From: Robertmurraya massiliosenegalensis JC6
Lineage (GTDB): Bacteria > Bacillota > Bacilli > Bacillales > Cytobacillaceae
Reading direction: 5' to 3'
Length of the DNA: 64,000 nucleotides
NCBI RefSeq assembly: GCF_000311725.1
Contig: NZ_HE978513.1
Coordinates: forward strand, 157,826 to 221,825
Shown: piece by piece, positions 9,361-17,290 of the stretch
Layout: every line of letters starts with the position of its first letter
How positions within the stretch are numbered: the first letter of the stretch is position 1
The notes under the pieces: model-generated
Told to the model about the DNA's origin: nothing
What the model saw: the letters and a program-made list of their open reading frames with translations, nothing else
The model's database searches: none
Translations under genes and position numbers: made by a program

Positions 9361-10266
9361 TCAATGTTTAGTAGAACAAATGGCTAAAGCTAAGGAATAG
9401 AGCTTACTTTCTGATGAATCAGCTCGCGATGTCAGAACAATCGGCGCTTTTGCCCCTGCAATGACTCCTCCTACTTTCGCCTTAGCAAAATAGGTTAATG
9501 ATTTATATAACGCATTTCCAACCTCTATCGTTGGCACAAGCAAAATATCTGCCTGTCCCGCCACTTCATTTTCGATCCCTTTATGCTCTGCCGCCAAAGT
9601 TGAGATCGCATTATCTAAAGCAAGTGGTCCATCAACAATGCAATTTGGAATTTGCCCTCTTCGATTCATTTGGGTAAGAACGGCGGCATCTACGGTTGCC
9701 TGCATATTTGGGTTGACCACTTCAACGGCCGCAATCGGAGCAACGAGAGGCATCTCCAATCCTACACTTGTTGCAATACGAACGGCATTTTGAAGGATTT
9801 GTGTTTTCTGTTGAAGGTCAGGATACAGATTCATTGCGGCATCTGTAATAAAGAGTAAACGTTCAAAGTCAGGTATCTCAAAAACAGCTACGTGGGAGAG
9901 GATATTTCCTGTCCTTAACCCATATTCTTTATTTAAAATTGCTTTTAAAATAACAGCAGTTTGAACATTTCCCTTCATTAATACATTCGCTTCATTTAAA
10001 TGAACAGCTTTTACCGCCTTTTCAGCCGCTTGCTGATTCGTTTGAGCATGAATGATTTGAATGTCACTGTTTTTCGTTAATTCAGGAAATTTTTCATTGA
10101 TGAGATTGAGCATTTTCTCTCGATCTCCAAATAAAAGGAACCGAGACAGCTTTCTCTTCACCGCTTCTGCCACAGCTTCAAGAACATCCTCATCCTCAGC
10201 AGCTGCTACTGCTACAGTGATCAATTCAAACTGGATGGCTTTATCAACTAGTGCTTCTAATTTCAA
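9361..10266 (-). CDS. ptb: Phosphate butyryltransferase
   Basis: A 301-residue phosphotransacetylase-family enzyme that swaps the CoA of butyryl- or branched acyl-CoA for phosphate. Conserved blocks DVLMKGNVxT-like (NVLMKGNVQTAVILKAILN), FITDAAMNLYP and CIVDGPLALDNA are present. The start is a TTG at 10266 behind AGGGGG. The nearer upstream TTG runs into a stop. It is the first gene of the operon, about 70 bases below the predicted SigL transcription start. Confidence 0.95.
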   Translation of the reverse strand: MKLEALVDKAIQFELITVAVAAAEDEDVLEAVAEAVKRKLSRFLLFGDREKMLNLINEKFPELTKNSDIQIIHAQTNQQAAEKAVKAVHLNEANVLMKGNVQTAVILKAILNKEYGLRTGNILSHVAVFEIPDFERLLFITDAAMNLYPDLQQKTQILQNAVRIATSVGLEMPLVAPIAAVEVVNPNMQATVDAAVLTQMNRRGQIPNCIVDGPLALDNAISTLAAEHKGIENEVAGQADILLVPTIEVGNALYKSLTYFAKAKVGGVIAGAKAPIVLTSRADSSESKLYSLALAICSTKH

Positions 10267-10347
10267 ACTGTATTCAACCCCCTATATTCTGTCTATTTTT
10301 CCCTCTTCATGGTCAAATACAATACCGTTCTGACATTAAATTAACAC

Positions 10348-10363
10348 GCAAGTTTCATGCCAA
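10348..10363 (-). promoter_or_regulatory. SigL (sigma-54) -24/-12 promoter of the ptb-bkd operon
   Basis: On the minus strand the sequence is TTGGCATGAAACTTGC, with GG and GC separated by exactly 10 bases, as the -24/-12 consensus (TGGCAC-N5-TTGC) requires. It is 82 bases upstream of the ptb start. A sigma-54 activator gene, bkdR, lies just upstream. The equivalent B. subtilis operon is known to be SigL/BkdR dependent. Confidence 0.88.
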
Positions 10364-10400
10364 ATTTAAAGAGTTCAAAAACCTTTCATTATTTTGTGTT

Positions 10401-10437
10401 CCATGAATAATTTTGCAAAACCATGAAAAATATTGCA
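10401..10437 (-). promoter_or_regulatory. Tandem 17-bp repeat, likely BkdR upstream activating sequence
   Basis: Two direct repeats, CCATGAATAATTTTGCA (10401-10417) and CCATGAAAAATATTGCA (10421-10437), agree at 15 of 17 positions. Their 20-bp period is close to two helical turns. They lie about 40-90 bp upstream of the -24/-12 promoter, the usual place for an enhancer-binding protein. Binding by BkdR is inferred from position. Confidence 0.7.
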
Positions 10438-10460
10438 TGCTAATCTTTACAATCATGATA

Positions 10461-12515
10461 TTAGCCTTGTAAGTGGTATTTGTCCAACTTGTAGTAAAGG
10501 TTACGAACAGATAAGCCTAACATTTTTGCTGTCTCTGTTTTATTCCCCTTTAGTTTTTCTAGAGTTTGAGCAATTATCTTTTTCTCATATTTCTCTAACA
10601 TTTTATTTAATGTTTCTCCCTGTTCCAGCAAAAGCGAAGCACTCTCTATTTTCGGCTCCTCAACAATTTTCAAATTTGGCATATGGTGAAGGTCAATTTC
10701 TGTTTCATGATAATTCATAAAAATAATTGCTCGTCCGAGAATGTTTTCAAGCTCTCGCACATTTCCTGGCCAATGATATTGAGATAAATGCTTCATTGCA
10801 TTGGCTGTTACTCCTTCAACATTACGCCCATAGTCTTGATTAATCTTCTGAATCAAACGTTCACATAATAGAGGGATGTCCCCTTTTCGATCCCGTAAAG
10901 GAGGAATATGTATCGGCATTCGATTGAGACGATAATACAAATCTTCTCGAAATGTCCCGTTTATGATCCCCTTTTCAATATTCACATTTGTTGCAGCTAT
11001 TACTCTTACATTGATGGAAATCGGCTTTGTTCCCCCAACACGAGTGATTTCATTTTCTTGTAGTACTCGTAATAGTTTCGCTTGAGTATTCCCTGTTAAT
11101 TCACCAATTTCATCTAAAAAAATACTACCATTGTTCGCCTCTTCAAAAAGACCCCGTTTTCCTCCTCTTTTCGCCCCTGAAAAAGCCCCCTCTTCATAGC
11201 CAAAAAGCTCGCTTTCAAGTAATGATTCAGAAAGAGAAGCACAATTCACACGAACAAATTTATTGTATTTACGGTCACTTGCATTATGTATAGCATGGGC
11301 AAAGAGTTCCTTTCCAGTTCCAGACTCTCCTCTTAGTAAAACCGTTGCAGGCGTTCTCGCCCCAAGTTTTGCTTGTTCGATCGCTAAGCGCATTTCCTCA
11401 GAATCGCCAATAATATCCTCAAATGAATATTTGGCTTCTAGTGTTCGAATGATTTGTCGAGCTCTGCTAAGCTCACGGTTCAAGCTCTTAATTTCAGACA
11501 TATCATGAACGACGCCAACACTTCCCTTTAATTTCCCATCAACAATAACAGGGGCAACATTGACAATAACCTCTTTTTTGTTTGGCCCTAATCGCATCGC
11601 CACTCCACGGACAGCACGTCTCGTTTTTAATACTTGCATATGCATGCTTTCCCCTTCAGAAATATCGGCAGTTGCTGGTTGACCAATAACTTCTTCCTCA
11701 GAGAGTCCTGTTATTCTTGTGTAAGCTGGGTTGATAATAATTCCTAACCCATTTTCATCAACGACAGATATCGCTTCTTCACTCGATTGAATGACCGCTT
11801 CCAGCATCGTTTGTACTTCTTTTAGATTGGTAAGTTCCTCCGCTAAATTAACAACCTCGGTAATATCCTTAAAAACGGCAAAAGCCCCGATTACTTCGTT
11901 ATTTTCATCGATCATCGGTAACCTTGTGGTAATGATTTTCATCCCATTTGCTAGAGTTTGCTCCCGATTCGTTTCAGCTCGACCATTTTGTAAAATTACA
12001 GGCAATCGGCTTGTCGGCACCACTTCGAGAACCGATTTTCCGATTGCTTCCTCTTTTGTCATGCCAATCATATTGGCTGCACTATGATTCATTAAGGTGA
12101 TCTTCGCCTCTTTATCAACGACAAGCATTCCGTCACCGGTGGCATTAAAAATTAAATCATGTTTATATGTTTCATATTTAAGTCTTGATATCAAATCTTC
12201 TTTTTCTTCGATCAACTTTGAGATTAAGTAAGCCATGCTTCCAGGGATTAAGACGGTATTACGATCTCTTAGTTCTCGTATTTCTCTAAATACTTCTTGT
12301 CGCCCTGTCACTTCAATAACGATATCAATTTGATCGGTTAAATAATCTCTCCAATCACTTCCAACTTCAATTCCTTGCTCCTTTGCAAACAAGATTCCCG
12401 GAGCATTTTCATCGATATCGATAACCACTTTTACGTCAAGAACAGCGGTTTCTTTTAAAATCTTAAGGATGGATAATCCTCCTGTACCAGCTCCAACAAT
12501 CATAACGGTTTGCAC
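10461..12515 (-). CDS. bkdR: Sigma-54-dependent activator of the branched-chain operon
   Basis: A 684-residue enhancer-binding protein. The N-terminus is a nucleotide-binding-like domain ([16 protein letters not shown]). Two PAS domains follow (about 120-235 and 240-350), then an AAA+ domain (about 364-600) with Walker A GESGTGKE and the sigma-54 contact motif as GAFSGA (Ser for the usual Thr). A Fis-type HTH ends the protein ([17 protein letters not shown]). The start is the GTG at 12515, behind AGGGG. Longer frames upstream add an unconserved tail. It sits directly upstream of the operon it should control. Confidence 0.92.
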   Translation of the reverse strand: MQTVMIVGAGTGGLSILKILKETAVLDVKVVIDIDENAPGILFAKEQGIEVGSDWRDYLTDQIDIVIEVTGRQEVFREIRELRDRNTVLIPGSMAYLISKLIEEKEDLISRLKYETYKHDLIFNATGDGMLVVDKEAKITLMNHSAANMIGMTKEEAIGKSVLEVVPTSRLPVILQNGRAETNREQTLANGMKIITTRLPMIDENNEVIGAFAVFKDITEVVNLAEELTNLKEVQTMLEAVIQSSEEAISVVDENGLGIIINPAYTRITGLSEEEVIGQPATADISEGESMHMQVLKTRRAVRGVAMRLGPNKKEVIVNVAPVIVDGKLKGSVGVVHDMSEIKSLNRELSRARQIIRTLEAKYSFEDIIGDSEEMRLAIEQAKLGARTPATVLLRGESGTGKELFAHAIHNASDRKYNKFVRVNCASLSESLLESELFGYEEGAFSGAKRGGKRGLFEEANNGSIFLDEIGELTGNTQAKLLRVLQENEITRVGGTKPISINVRVIAATNVNIEKGIINGTFREDLYYRLNRMPIHIPPLRDRKGDIPLLCERLIQKINQDYGRNVEGVTANAMKHLSQYHWPGNVRELENILGRAIIFMNYHETEIDLHHMPNLKIVEEPKIESASLLLEQGETLNKMLEKYEKKIIAQTLEKLKGNKTETAKMLGLSVRNLYYKLDKYHLQG

Positions 12516-12656
12516 ATTTTCCCCTACTTTCTTGTAAGAAAAATTTTTCATAAAGGAAATGAATTTTTTTGCACATAATCCTATTTTAGTGTTAAAAAGT
12601 GATAATGACAAATTTTTTATGATTTTGAACATATGGGTAATGTCAAGAGGTGGACA

Positions 12657-12685
12657 TACTTTTATGAAAAAAAGCATGGTATAAT
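12657..12685 (+). promoter_or_regulatory. Extended -10 promoter for yqzF
   Basis: TGGTATAAT at 12677-12685 is a perfect extended -10 (TGnTATAAT). The -35 region at 17-base spacing (TACTTT) is poor. A start near 12692 gives a leader of about 22 bases before the ATG. Confidence 0.6.
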
Positions 12686-12713
12686 AGTGGTGATTAAGAA
12701 GAAATGAGGATTT

Positions 12714-12968
12714 ATGATGATACGGATATTAGCTTTATTAGTACTAGTCATACCTGGAGTTATTGCAGCATATGGAATTAAGATGATGCGGGATATGGTC
12801 TTTGGCATCACACTCGGACCATTCACTCCCTCTTTATTATGGTTGCAATTTATCTCTGGTTTATTATTATTTTTAGCTGGTTTAGCATTTATCGGCGGGT
12901 TTATCCTTCATCGAGATCGAAAGAAGAATAAGGTGCAAGGTCGGTTTAAAATAGATAACAAAAACTAA
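12714..12968 (+). CDS. yqzF: DUF2627 membrane protein
   Basis: An 84-residue protein with two hydrophobic segments (about 4-25 and 41-66) and a basic, polar C-terminus (HRDRKKNK). It resembles the small YqzF/DUF2627 family that also neighbours bkdR in B. subtilis. Function unknown. It is transcribed divergently from bkdR, with a GAGG ribosome-binding site and its own terminator. Confidence 0.8.
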   Translation: MMIRILALLVLVIPGVIAAYGIKMMRDMVFGITLGPFTPSLLWLQFISGLLLFLAGLAFIGGFILHRDRKKNKVQGRFKIDNKN

Positions 12969-13000
12969 TGCATGGTGAAGCACTCACCATGCATTTATTA
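12967..13000 (+). terminator. Terminator after yqzF
   Basis: A perfect 12-bp stem AATGCATGGTGA/TCACCATGCATT with a 5-base loop, overlapping the yqzF stop. The T-tract is weak (TATTATT). Confidence 0.65.
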
Positions 13001-13032
13001 TTGATTGTAGGATGATCCTCCTTCGCTCATAT

Positions 13033-13749
13033 TTAATTATTAACTGTCACTTTTCTATTATTTAGTGCTTTAAGCATAATGAACCCAAGAGCTATGAATA
13101 CCACTCCCCATACTAGATAGTTAAAAATATTGGTCGCAGTATCAGGAAGGATTTGTCCGTCCGTTGGGGTTGAACCTAAGTCGTCTGACGGAATTGGTCG
13201 CTGTTGCTCTGGATCATTTGGATCAATTGGCTCATTGGGATTTGCTGGTGTTTCCGGTTCGTTCGGTTCATTTGGTTCTTGGGGGCTCTCGGTCTGTCCT
13301 TCTGCAAAGAAACGAATTTGAACCTCAAAGCCTTTCCCTTGAAACTCGTTCCCTAAATGACTGGGAAATTCAACAGCAAATAACAAGGTTTCTTCATGTA
13401 AGGCTTTAAGATATCTCGGGTCAAGCCCCTCAAAGTCTTTCATTTTCCCACTAAAAAGCGTCTTGCTTGAATCAGCAATCTCTAGTATAAATTCATGATA
13501 TAATTCCTCTGATCCGCCAATAAATTTAGAATCTGATCTGTATGTAAAATCATCCTTACTTCGGTTTTGGACAGTTAATTCTCTCTTTGCGATATCACCT
13601 GGTTTCAAATTATCTAATTTAAAGATGATTTTATTTTCATTTGTGACGATATTTAAAGCAGATGATTCCTCAGCATCCGTAATTACCGGATTCCACATGC
13701 TCATCATAATGAGAGCAAAAGAAACGAACAGTAGTTTTTTTAACCTCAT
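13033..13749 (-). CDS. Wall-anchored TasA-like protein with LPDTA sorting signal
   Basis: A 238-residue surface protein. A signal peptide probably ends at VITDA (residue 26). A beta-rich domain follows (about 33-150), then a Pro/Glu/Asn linker (about 154-190). The sorting signal is LPDTA (201-205), a hydrophobic span (about 209-228) and NRK. LPDTA is a class D sortase motif; one of the known B. subtilis SrtD substrates uses it. Two stretches match CalY in this locus: LDNLKPGDIAKRELTVQN against VENIKPGDTMVREFQLEN, and NEFQGKGFEVQIRF against NEFQGDSLELEWTF, both in the same order. I infer a TasA-fold paralogue fixed to the wall. Wall anchoring is well supported; a fibre role is inference. Confidence 0.75.
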   Translation of the reverse strand: MRLKKLLFVSFALIMMSMWNPVITDAEESSALNIVTNENKIIFKLDNLKPGDIAKRELTVQNRSKDDFTYRSDSKFIGGSEELYHEFILEIADSSKTLFSGKMKDFEGLDPRYLKALHEETLLFAVEFPSHLGNEFQGKGFEVQIRFFAEGQTESPQEPNEPNEPETPANPNEPIDPNDPEQQRPIPSDDLGSTPTDGQILPDTATNIFNYLVWGVVFIALGFIMLKALNNRKVTVNN

Positions 13750-13816
13750 ATTGACCCCTCATTTTCATATATATCTATAAGAAAAGATGAGACGATGATA
13801 TCCCATCTTTACTTAT

Positions 13817-14009
13817 CACTGTTTTCGTATAGGTTGTGGTTTTTCGTAAAAACCCAGAAGCCGGTTTTTATCCATATGTCACTGTTACTGCTATACATTA
13901 AATGTGCGACGGCACTTTTCGCTTCCTCTCTTCTTAGTCCTTACGAGAAGATATAGGCATTTTATAAACTTATTATTTTCCAATAACAGCAATGTTTGCG
14001 AAAAGAGCC
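13817..14009 (+). repeat. MITE-like element, copy 2 (193 bp)
   Basis: Full-length copy from CACTGTTTTCGTATA to TTTGCGAAAAGAGCC. The flanks TTACTTAT (13809-13816) and TTTCTTAT (14010-14017) match at 7 of 8 positions. The inner hairpin GTAAAAACC/GGTTTTTAT is kept. It lies between sipW and the LPDTA gene, and its right flank ends about 30 bases below the sipW stop. Confidence 0.83.
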
Positions 14010-14048
14010 TTTCTTATAGTTGCAATTTGTAAACAAGCACTTTATTTC

Positions 14049-14633
14049 CTACTGCTTTACATCAATAGACTCATCAGCCGCAATCGTTGTAGAACCTTTA
14101 TTTTCAATTAGTCTTAGCGTCTGCCATATTGTATAAAATGCATACCCTAATAGTAAAACACCGGGCAAAATCAAGAGAAGTACACTTCCGTTTTTAGACT
14201 TTGCAAAATCGATGAAATATCCGATATATGGCACAGTAAAGCCATTGTACTCCGCCACAACATTATTAGATAAGACAGGGTTTAGATCCTCGGCATTATT
14301 ATTATCCCCTTTAGTTCTATACATCACTTGATTCCCATTATTGATTACTTCAGTTACTCTATGTGTGATTAAAATATTTCCTTCCTCTTGAAAGGTAATC
14401 ACATCTCCTTCTTTGAACCGTGTCATATCTCCACCTGGTTTAACAGCGATGATAGAACCTGTTTTTATACCTGGCTCCATTGATCCTGATAGAACCGTCT
14501 TTAACTGATAACCAAATATTTGCGGCTCTCCGCCAGAGGCTTTTGAAGATATGACTAAAAATAAAACCAAAACGAAAATCAAGAAGAGAACGATCGTCAC
14601 TAAATTGCTAGCCCATTTTGCCACTCTTTTCAT
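14049..14633 (-). CDS. sipW: Signal peptidase I, SipW (ER) type
   Basis: A 194-residue membrane protease. An N-terminal membrane segment (about 10-30) is followed by the nucleophile Ser51 in LSGSMEPGIKTGS. A histidine (THRV, about residue 91) stands where eubacterial enzymes have lysine, which defines the ER/SipW type. The KGDNNNAEDLNPV box is conserved, and a second membrane span covers about 146-168. SipW enzymes process TasA and TapA precursors. The ATG follows GGAGG, and the gene is 32 bases after tapA. Confidence 0.93.
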   Translation of the reverse strand: MKRVAKWASNLVTIVLFLIFVLVLFLVISSKASGGEPQIFGYQLKTVLSGSMEPGIKTGSIIAVKPGGDMTRFKEGDVITFQEEGNILITHRVTEVINNGNQVMYRTKGDNNNAEDLNPVLSNNVVAEYNGFTVPYIGYFIDFAKSKNGSVLLLILPGVLLLGYAFYTIWQTLRLIENKGSTTIAADESIDVKQ

Positions 14634-14665
14634 CTATTTATCCTCCTCTTTAGCTACATTTTCAC

Positions 14666-15493
14666 TCATTCAGATTCTTTTTCAGTGGTCTCCACTGAAC
14701 CCGTGTCTTCCGTATCTTGTTCAACTATTTTTTCCTTTTCTTGTTTTTGAGCATTCGTATCAGGATTGCCTTGAGTTTCGTTTGACTTGCCTTCCGTTTG
14801 CGTACTCATATCAGGAGTTTCTTTTACCATTTCTTCTTTAACGGATTCCTCTGCTTTCGGTTTTTGCTCCTGAGGTTCCTCTGCTTTTGGTATGTCTACT
14901 TCTTCTTTAGCAGATTCATTCTCGTCTATCACTTCTTTACTTTCGTCAACTTCTTTTTCAGTTACATGATTTTGGGAGCATTTAACCATCATCTTATGGC
15001 TCCATATTTCAGAAGATTGTTTGCCGTTGTAATCTGGGTGTTGGTAAGCTTTGAACATATATGAACCAGTATTTTCAGCAACATAAGAAAGATTTATGAT
15101 TTGACCTTCGCCTATCGGATCAATTTCCCCAGTTGCAATTAATTCACCCTTTTTCTGTGGGTTGCCGTTATTATCTTTGTTGTAATAAACTTCATATTTA
15201 GTAGGTCCGGACATTGTAAATCCTTTATTCTTAATTTCTGCGATAATTTCAACAGAAGAGCATGATTTTATATTTTCTGCGTTGTTTTTGACAAACTCCA
15301 GCTCACTTCCGTCCCACCAGCTACCTGCTTGAAGTTTGATCGTCTCCTTTTGAGAACTTGAAAAGGCAGCAATTGTATTGGATGAAAGGTATGTAATCGC
15401 CAATGTGCATCCATATAAGATAGCCAATAGCTGTATCATGACTCGTATCTTTTTACTATTATTTGTATATTTCTTAAGGCGCGACTTTCTCAT
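14666..15493 (-). CDS. tapA: Amyloid fibre anchoring/assembly protein TapA
   Basis: A 275-residue TapA-family protein. It has an N-terminal membrane/signal segment (about 16-38) and a globular domain with two cysteines (in SCSS and MVKC) and the motif EIWSHKMMVKC near its end. A long acidic Glu/Lys/Pro tail (about 175-275) matches B. subtilis TapA in layout. TapA promotes TasA fibre assembly and is processed by SipW. Here the order is calY-tapA-sipW, whereas B. subtilis has tapA-sipW-tasA. The ribosome-binding site is GGAGGAG. Confidence 0.85.
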   Translation of the reverse strand: MRKSRLKKYTNNSKKIRVMIQLLAILYGCTLAITYLSSNTIAAFSSSQKETIKLQAGSWWDGSELEFVKNNAENIKSCSSVEIIAEIKNKGFTMSGPTKYEVYYNKDNNGNPQKKGELIATGEIDPIGEGQIINLSYVAENTGSYMFKAYQHPDYNGKQSSEIWSHKMMVKCSQNHVTEKEVDESKEVIDENESAKEEVDIPKAEEPQEQKPKAEESVKEEMVKETPDMSTQTEGKSNETQGNPDTNAQKQEKEKIVEQDTEDTGSVETTEKESE

Positions 15494-15569
15494 ATAATGA
15501 CTCCTCCAATTGGATTAATTTATTCGTTATCGTCATCCTATAATACGCTTATAAATTCACGATAATGAA

Positions 15570-15605
15570 TAAAGAAAGGGAAAAGTAAGACTAGCTTACT
15601 TTCCC
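15570..15605 (-). terminator. Intercistronic terminator between calY and tapA
   Basis: On the minus strand the stem GGGAAAGTAAG...CTTACTTTTCCC has a short loop and is followed by TTTCTTTAT. It starts 14 bases after the calY stop. It probably makes calY mRNA more abundant than the downstream tapA-sipW message. Confidence 0.7.
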
Positions 15606-15619
15606 ATATTACGTATGAA

Positions 15620-16252
15620 TTATTTTGATTCACCATCAGTTTGGTGAGCTGTAAATGTCCACTCAAGCTCTAATGAATCACCTTGGAATTCGTTTTGATC
15701 TTGACCATTATCAACAAATTCAAAAGCCACATACATTTCGTCACTAGTACCAGCTGGTAAACCGCTATCTTCCCCGCCTAAACCAAGTAACCAAGTCAGG
15801 AAGCTATTTAAATTCTCAACGGCATCTGGAGTCATATTTTGAAGGTCATATAATGTAGTTTCAGAGATGATATCATTGTAATCGCCAATAATCCATCCAT
15901 CACCTGTTTTATCTGCATTTTCAAGGAACAACACTTTGATATGCTTTCCAAAATCATCTACGTTATCTCCTGCAGCATCCGTTATAGAATATGATGTTGC
16001 TAAATCAATGGAGGAAATATCTAATGTACCGTTATTTTCCAATTGGAATTCACGAACCATTGTATCCCCAGGTTTAATGTTTTCAACATCAATGATTGTT
16101 GTTGGATTAGCAGCTAGATCCAATGTACCCGCTGCAAATGTATTATTCGTTACTTCTGTATCGCTAAAGTATGCAAATGTTCCTCCCCCAATTAGTGCCA
16201 AACCTAGTGCTGCTGAAGCGACTCCTAAACCTAATTTCTTTTTGATACTCAA
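15620..16252 (-). CDS. calY: TasA/CalY (camelysin) family fibre protein
   Basis: A 210-residue secreted protein. Its N-terminus has the SipW-type signal region: KKKLGLGVASAALGLALI, then GGGTFAYFSDTE and NNTFAAGTLDL. Cleavage is expected after Ala27. The mature part has VENIKPGDTMVREF and NEFQGDSLELEWTF. Length and sequence are closer to B. cereus CalY than to B. subtilis TasA (261 residues). This family forms extracellular matrix fibres; the CalY members have also been called M73 peptidases. The start is a TTG behind GGAGAGG. It is first in the minus-strand cluster, below a SinR-like operator. Confidence 0.93.
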   Translation of the reverse strand: MSIKKKLGLGVASAALGLALIGGGTFAYFSDTEVTNNTFAAGTLDLAANPTTIIDVENIKPGDTMVREFQLENNGTLDISSIDLATSYSITDAAGDNVDDFGKHIKVLFLENADKTGDGWIIGDYNDIISETTLYDLQNMTPDAVENLNSFLTWLLGLGGEDSGLPAGTSDEMYVAFEFVDNGQDQNEFQGDSLELEWTFTAHQTDGESK

Positions 16253-16342
16253 GTTACTTCCTCTCCTTTTTCATTTTATTTTTTTATTTTGAACCCTTAT
16301 GTATGGCATAAGAGACTTCAAACGAATAAATTTCTTTTTTCC

Positions 16343-16368
16343 GTTCTCTTTCGTTCTTTATAAAGAAC
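16343..16368 (-). promoter_or_regulatory. SinR-like operator upstream of calY
   Basis: Three copies of the SinR-type box occur in 26 bases: GTTCTCT (16343-16349), GTTCTTT (16353-16359) and AAAGAAC on the other strand (16362-16368). The last two form a perfect 16-bp palindrome, GTTCTTTATAAAGAAC. In B. subtilis SinR represses tapA-sipW-tasA through boxes of this sequence. Control by a SinR orthologue is inferred, as sinR is not in the window. Confidence 0.65.
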
Positions 16369-16378
16369 TTACAAATTG

Positions 16379-16408
16379 AGTATATGTCATTTAATATTTT
16401 TTGGAAAA
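16379..16408 (-). promoter_or_regulatory. Candidate calY promoter
   Basis: On the minus strand TTTTCC (16403-16408) and TATACT (16379-16384) are separated by 18 bases. The predicted start falls inside the SinR-like palindrome, so a bound repressor would block it. The -35 hexamer is weak. Confidence 0.35.
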
Positions 16409-16493
16409 CTTCAAAAACGACCATATTTTCGCAATTAAGAACAAATTTTAGGCTTTTTCTCCCATTATCTCCTGATTACTCACTATTTTGTAT

Positions 16494-16522
16494 TTTATAA
16501 AGAATTTTTTATGTCTTATAAT
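16494..16522 (+). promoter_or_regulatory. Candidate promoter for the sortase gene
   Basis: A perfect TATAAT at 16517-16522 with TTTATA 17 bases upstream. The predicted start is about 100 bases before the sortase ATG. The region is very A/T-rich, which lowers the weight of the -35. Confidence 0.4.
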
Positions 16523-16630
16523 GAACAGTGTGGATGATTGGAACTTACGTCCTTTATAAAGCGTTTTAATTTTCAAAAAAAGTAAACAAACCTTGTTTTC
16601 TTCTAAATAATGATTTCAAAGGATGATTAC

Positions 16631-17224
16631 ATGATTAGAAAATTACCGATCATTCTCATCATTTTAGGCCTCGGATTAATGGGGATAGGCGGTTATCAGT
16701 TCCTAAAAACGAACAAAGCACAAAAAGATAGCTTGGTATCCGCTTATGATGTTTTAGCTACACCCATTGAAAAAGAAAGCTTTAATACACCAGTTGACTT
16801 TTCCCCTCGTATGGGAGAGGTAGTTGGAGTTCTAGAGATCCCACAAATAGAGGCAAATCTAGCCATTGTTGAAGGTACAAACGAAGATGAACTTGCTAAA
16901 GGTGTCGGGCATTTAAAGGAATCCGCTTACCCTGATCAGAACAATCAAATTGTTTTATCAGGGCATAGAGATACAGTGTTTCGGCGAATGGGTGAACTAA
17001 ATATAGGAGATGAATTGATAATCGCTCTCCCTTATGGAAGGTATATCTATAAAATCACTGACACAAAAATCGTGGATGCAAACAATACGACAGTCATAAA
17101 AAACACTTTTCCCCACGAAGAACTTATTGTAACAACATGCTATCCCTTTACATTCATAGGGAATGCACCAGAACGATATATCATTACCGCTCTTCCTGTT
17201 GACAACCATGAAATGGAATCGTAG
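16631..17224 (+). CDS. Class D sortase
   Basis: A 197-residue sortase. An N-terminal membrane anchor (about 5-25) precedes the catalytic domain with His112 in LSGHRDTVFRRM, Cys170 in VTTCYPF and Arg182 in PERYII. It lacks the long C-terminus of class C enzymes and resembles class D (SrtD/YhcS). Sortases cleave the sorting motif and join the protein to cell-wall peptidoglycan. The obvious local substrate is the LPDTA protein at 13033-13749. I chose the ATG at 16631 behind AAAGGAT; an in-frame ATG lies 21 bases upstream. Confidence 0.9.
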   Translation: MIRKLPIILIILGLGLMGIGGYQFLKTNKAQKDSLVSAYDVLATPIEKESFNTPVDFSPRMGEVVGVLEIPQIEANLAIVEGTNEDELAKGVGHLKESAYPDQNNQIVLSGHRDTVFRRMGELNIGDELIIALPYGRYIYKITDTKIVDANNTTVIKNTFPHEELIVTTCYPFTFIGNAPERYIITALPVDNHEMES

Positions 17225-17290
17225 GACAATATCTTTAGGTATAGCTTTCACTCAATCAAGTTAACAATGAGAATATAAGGAGGAAAGACG

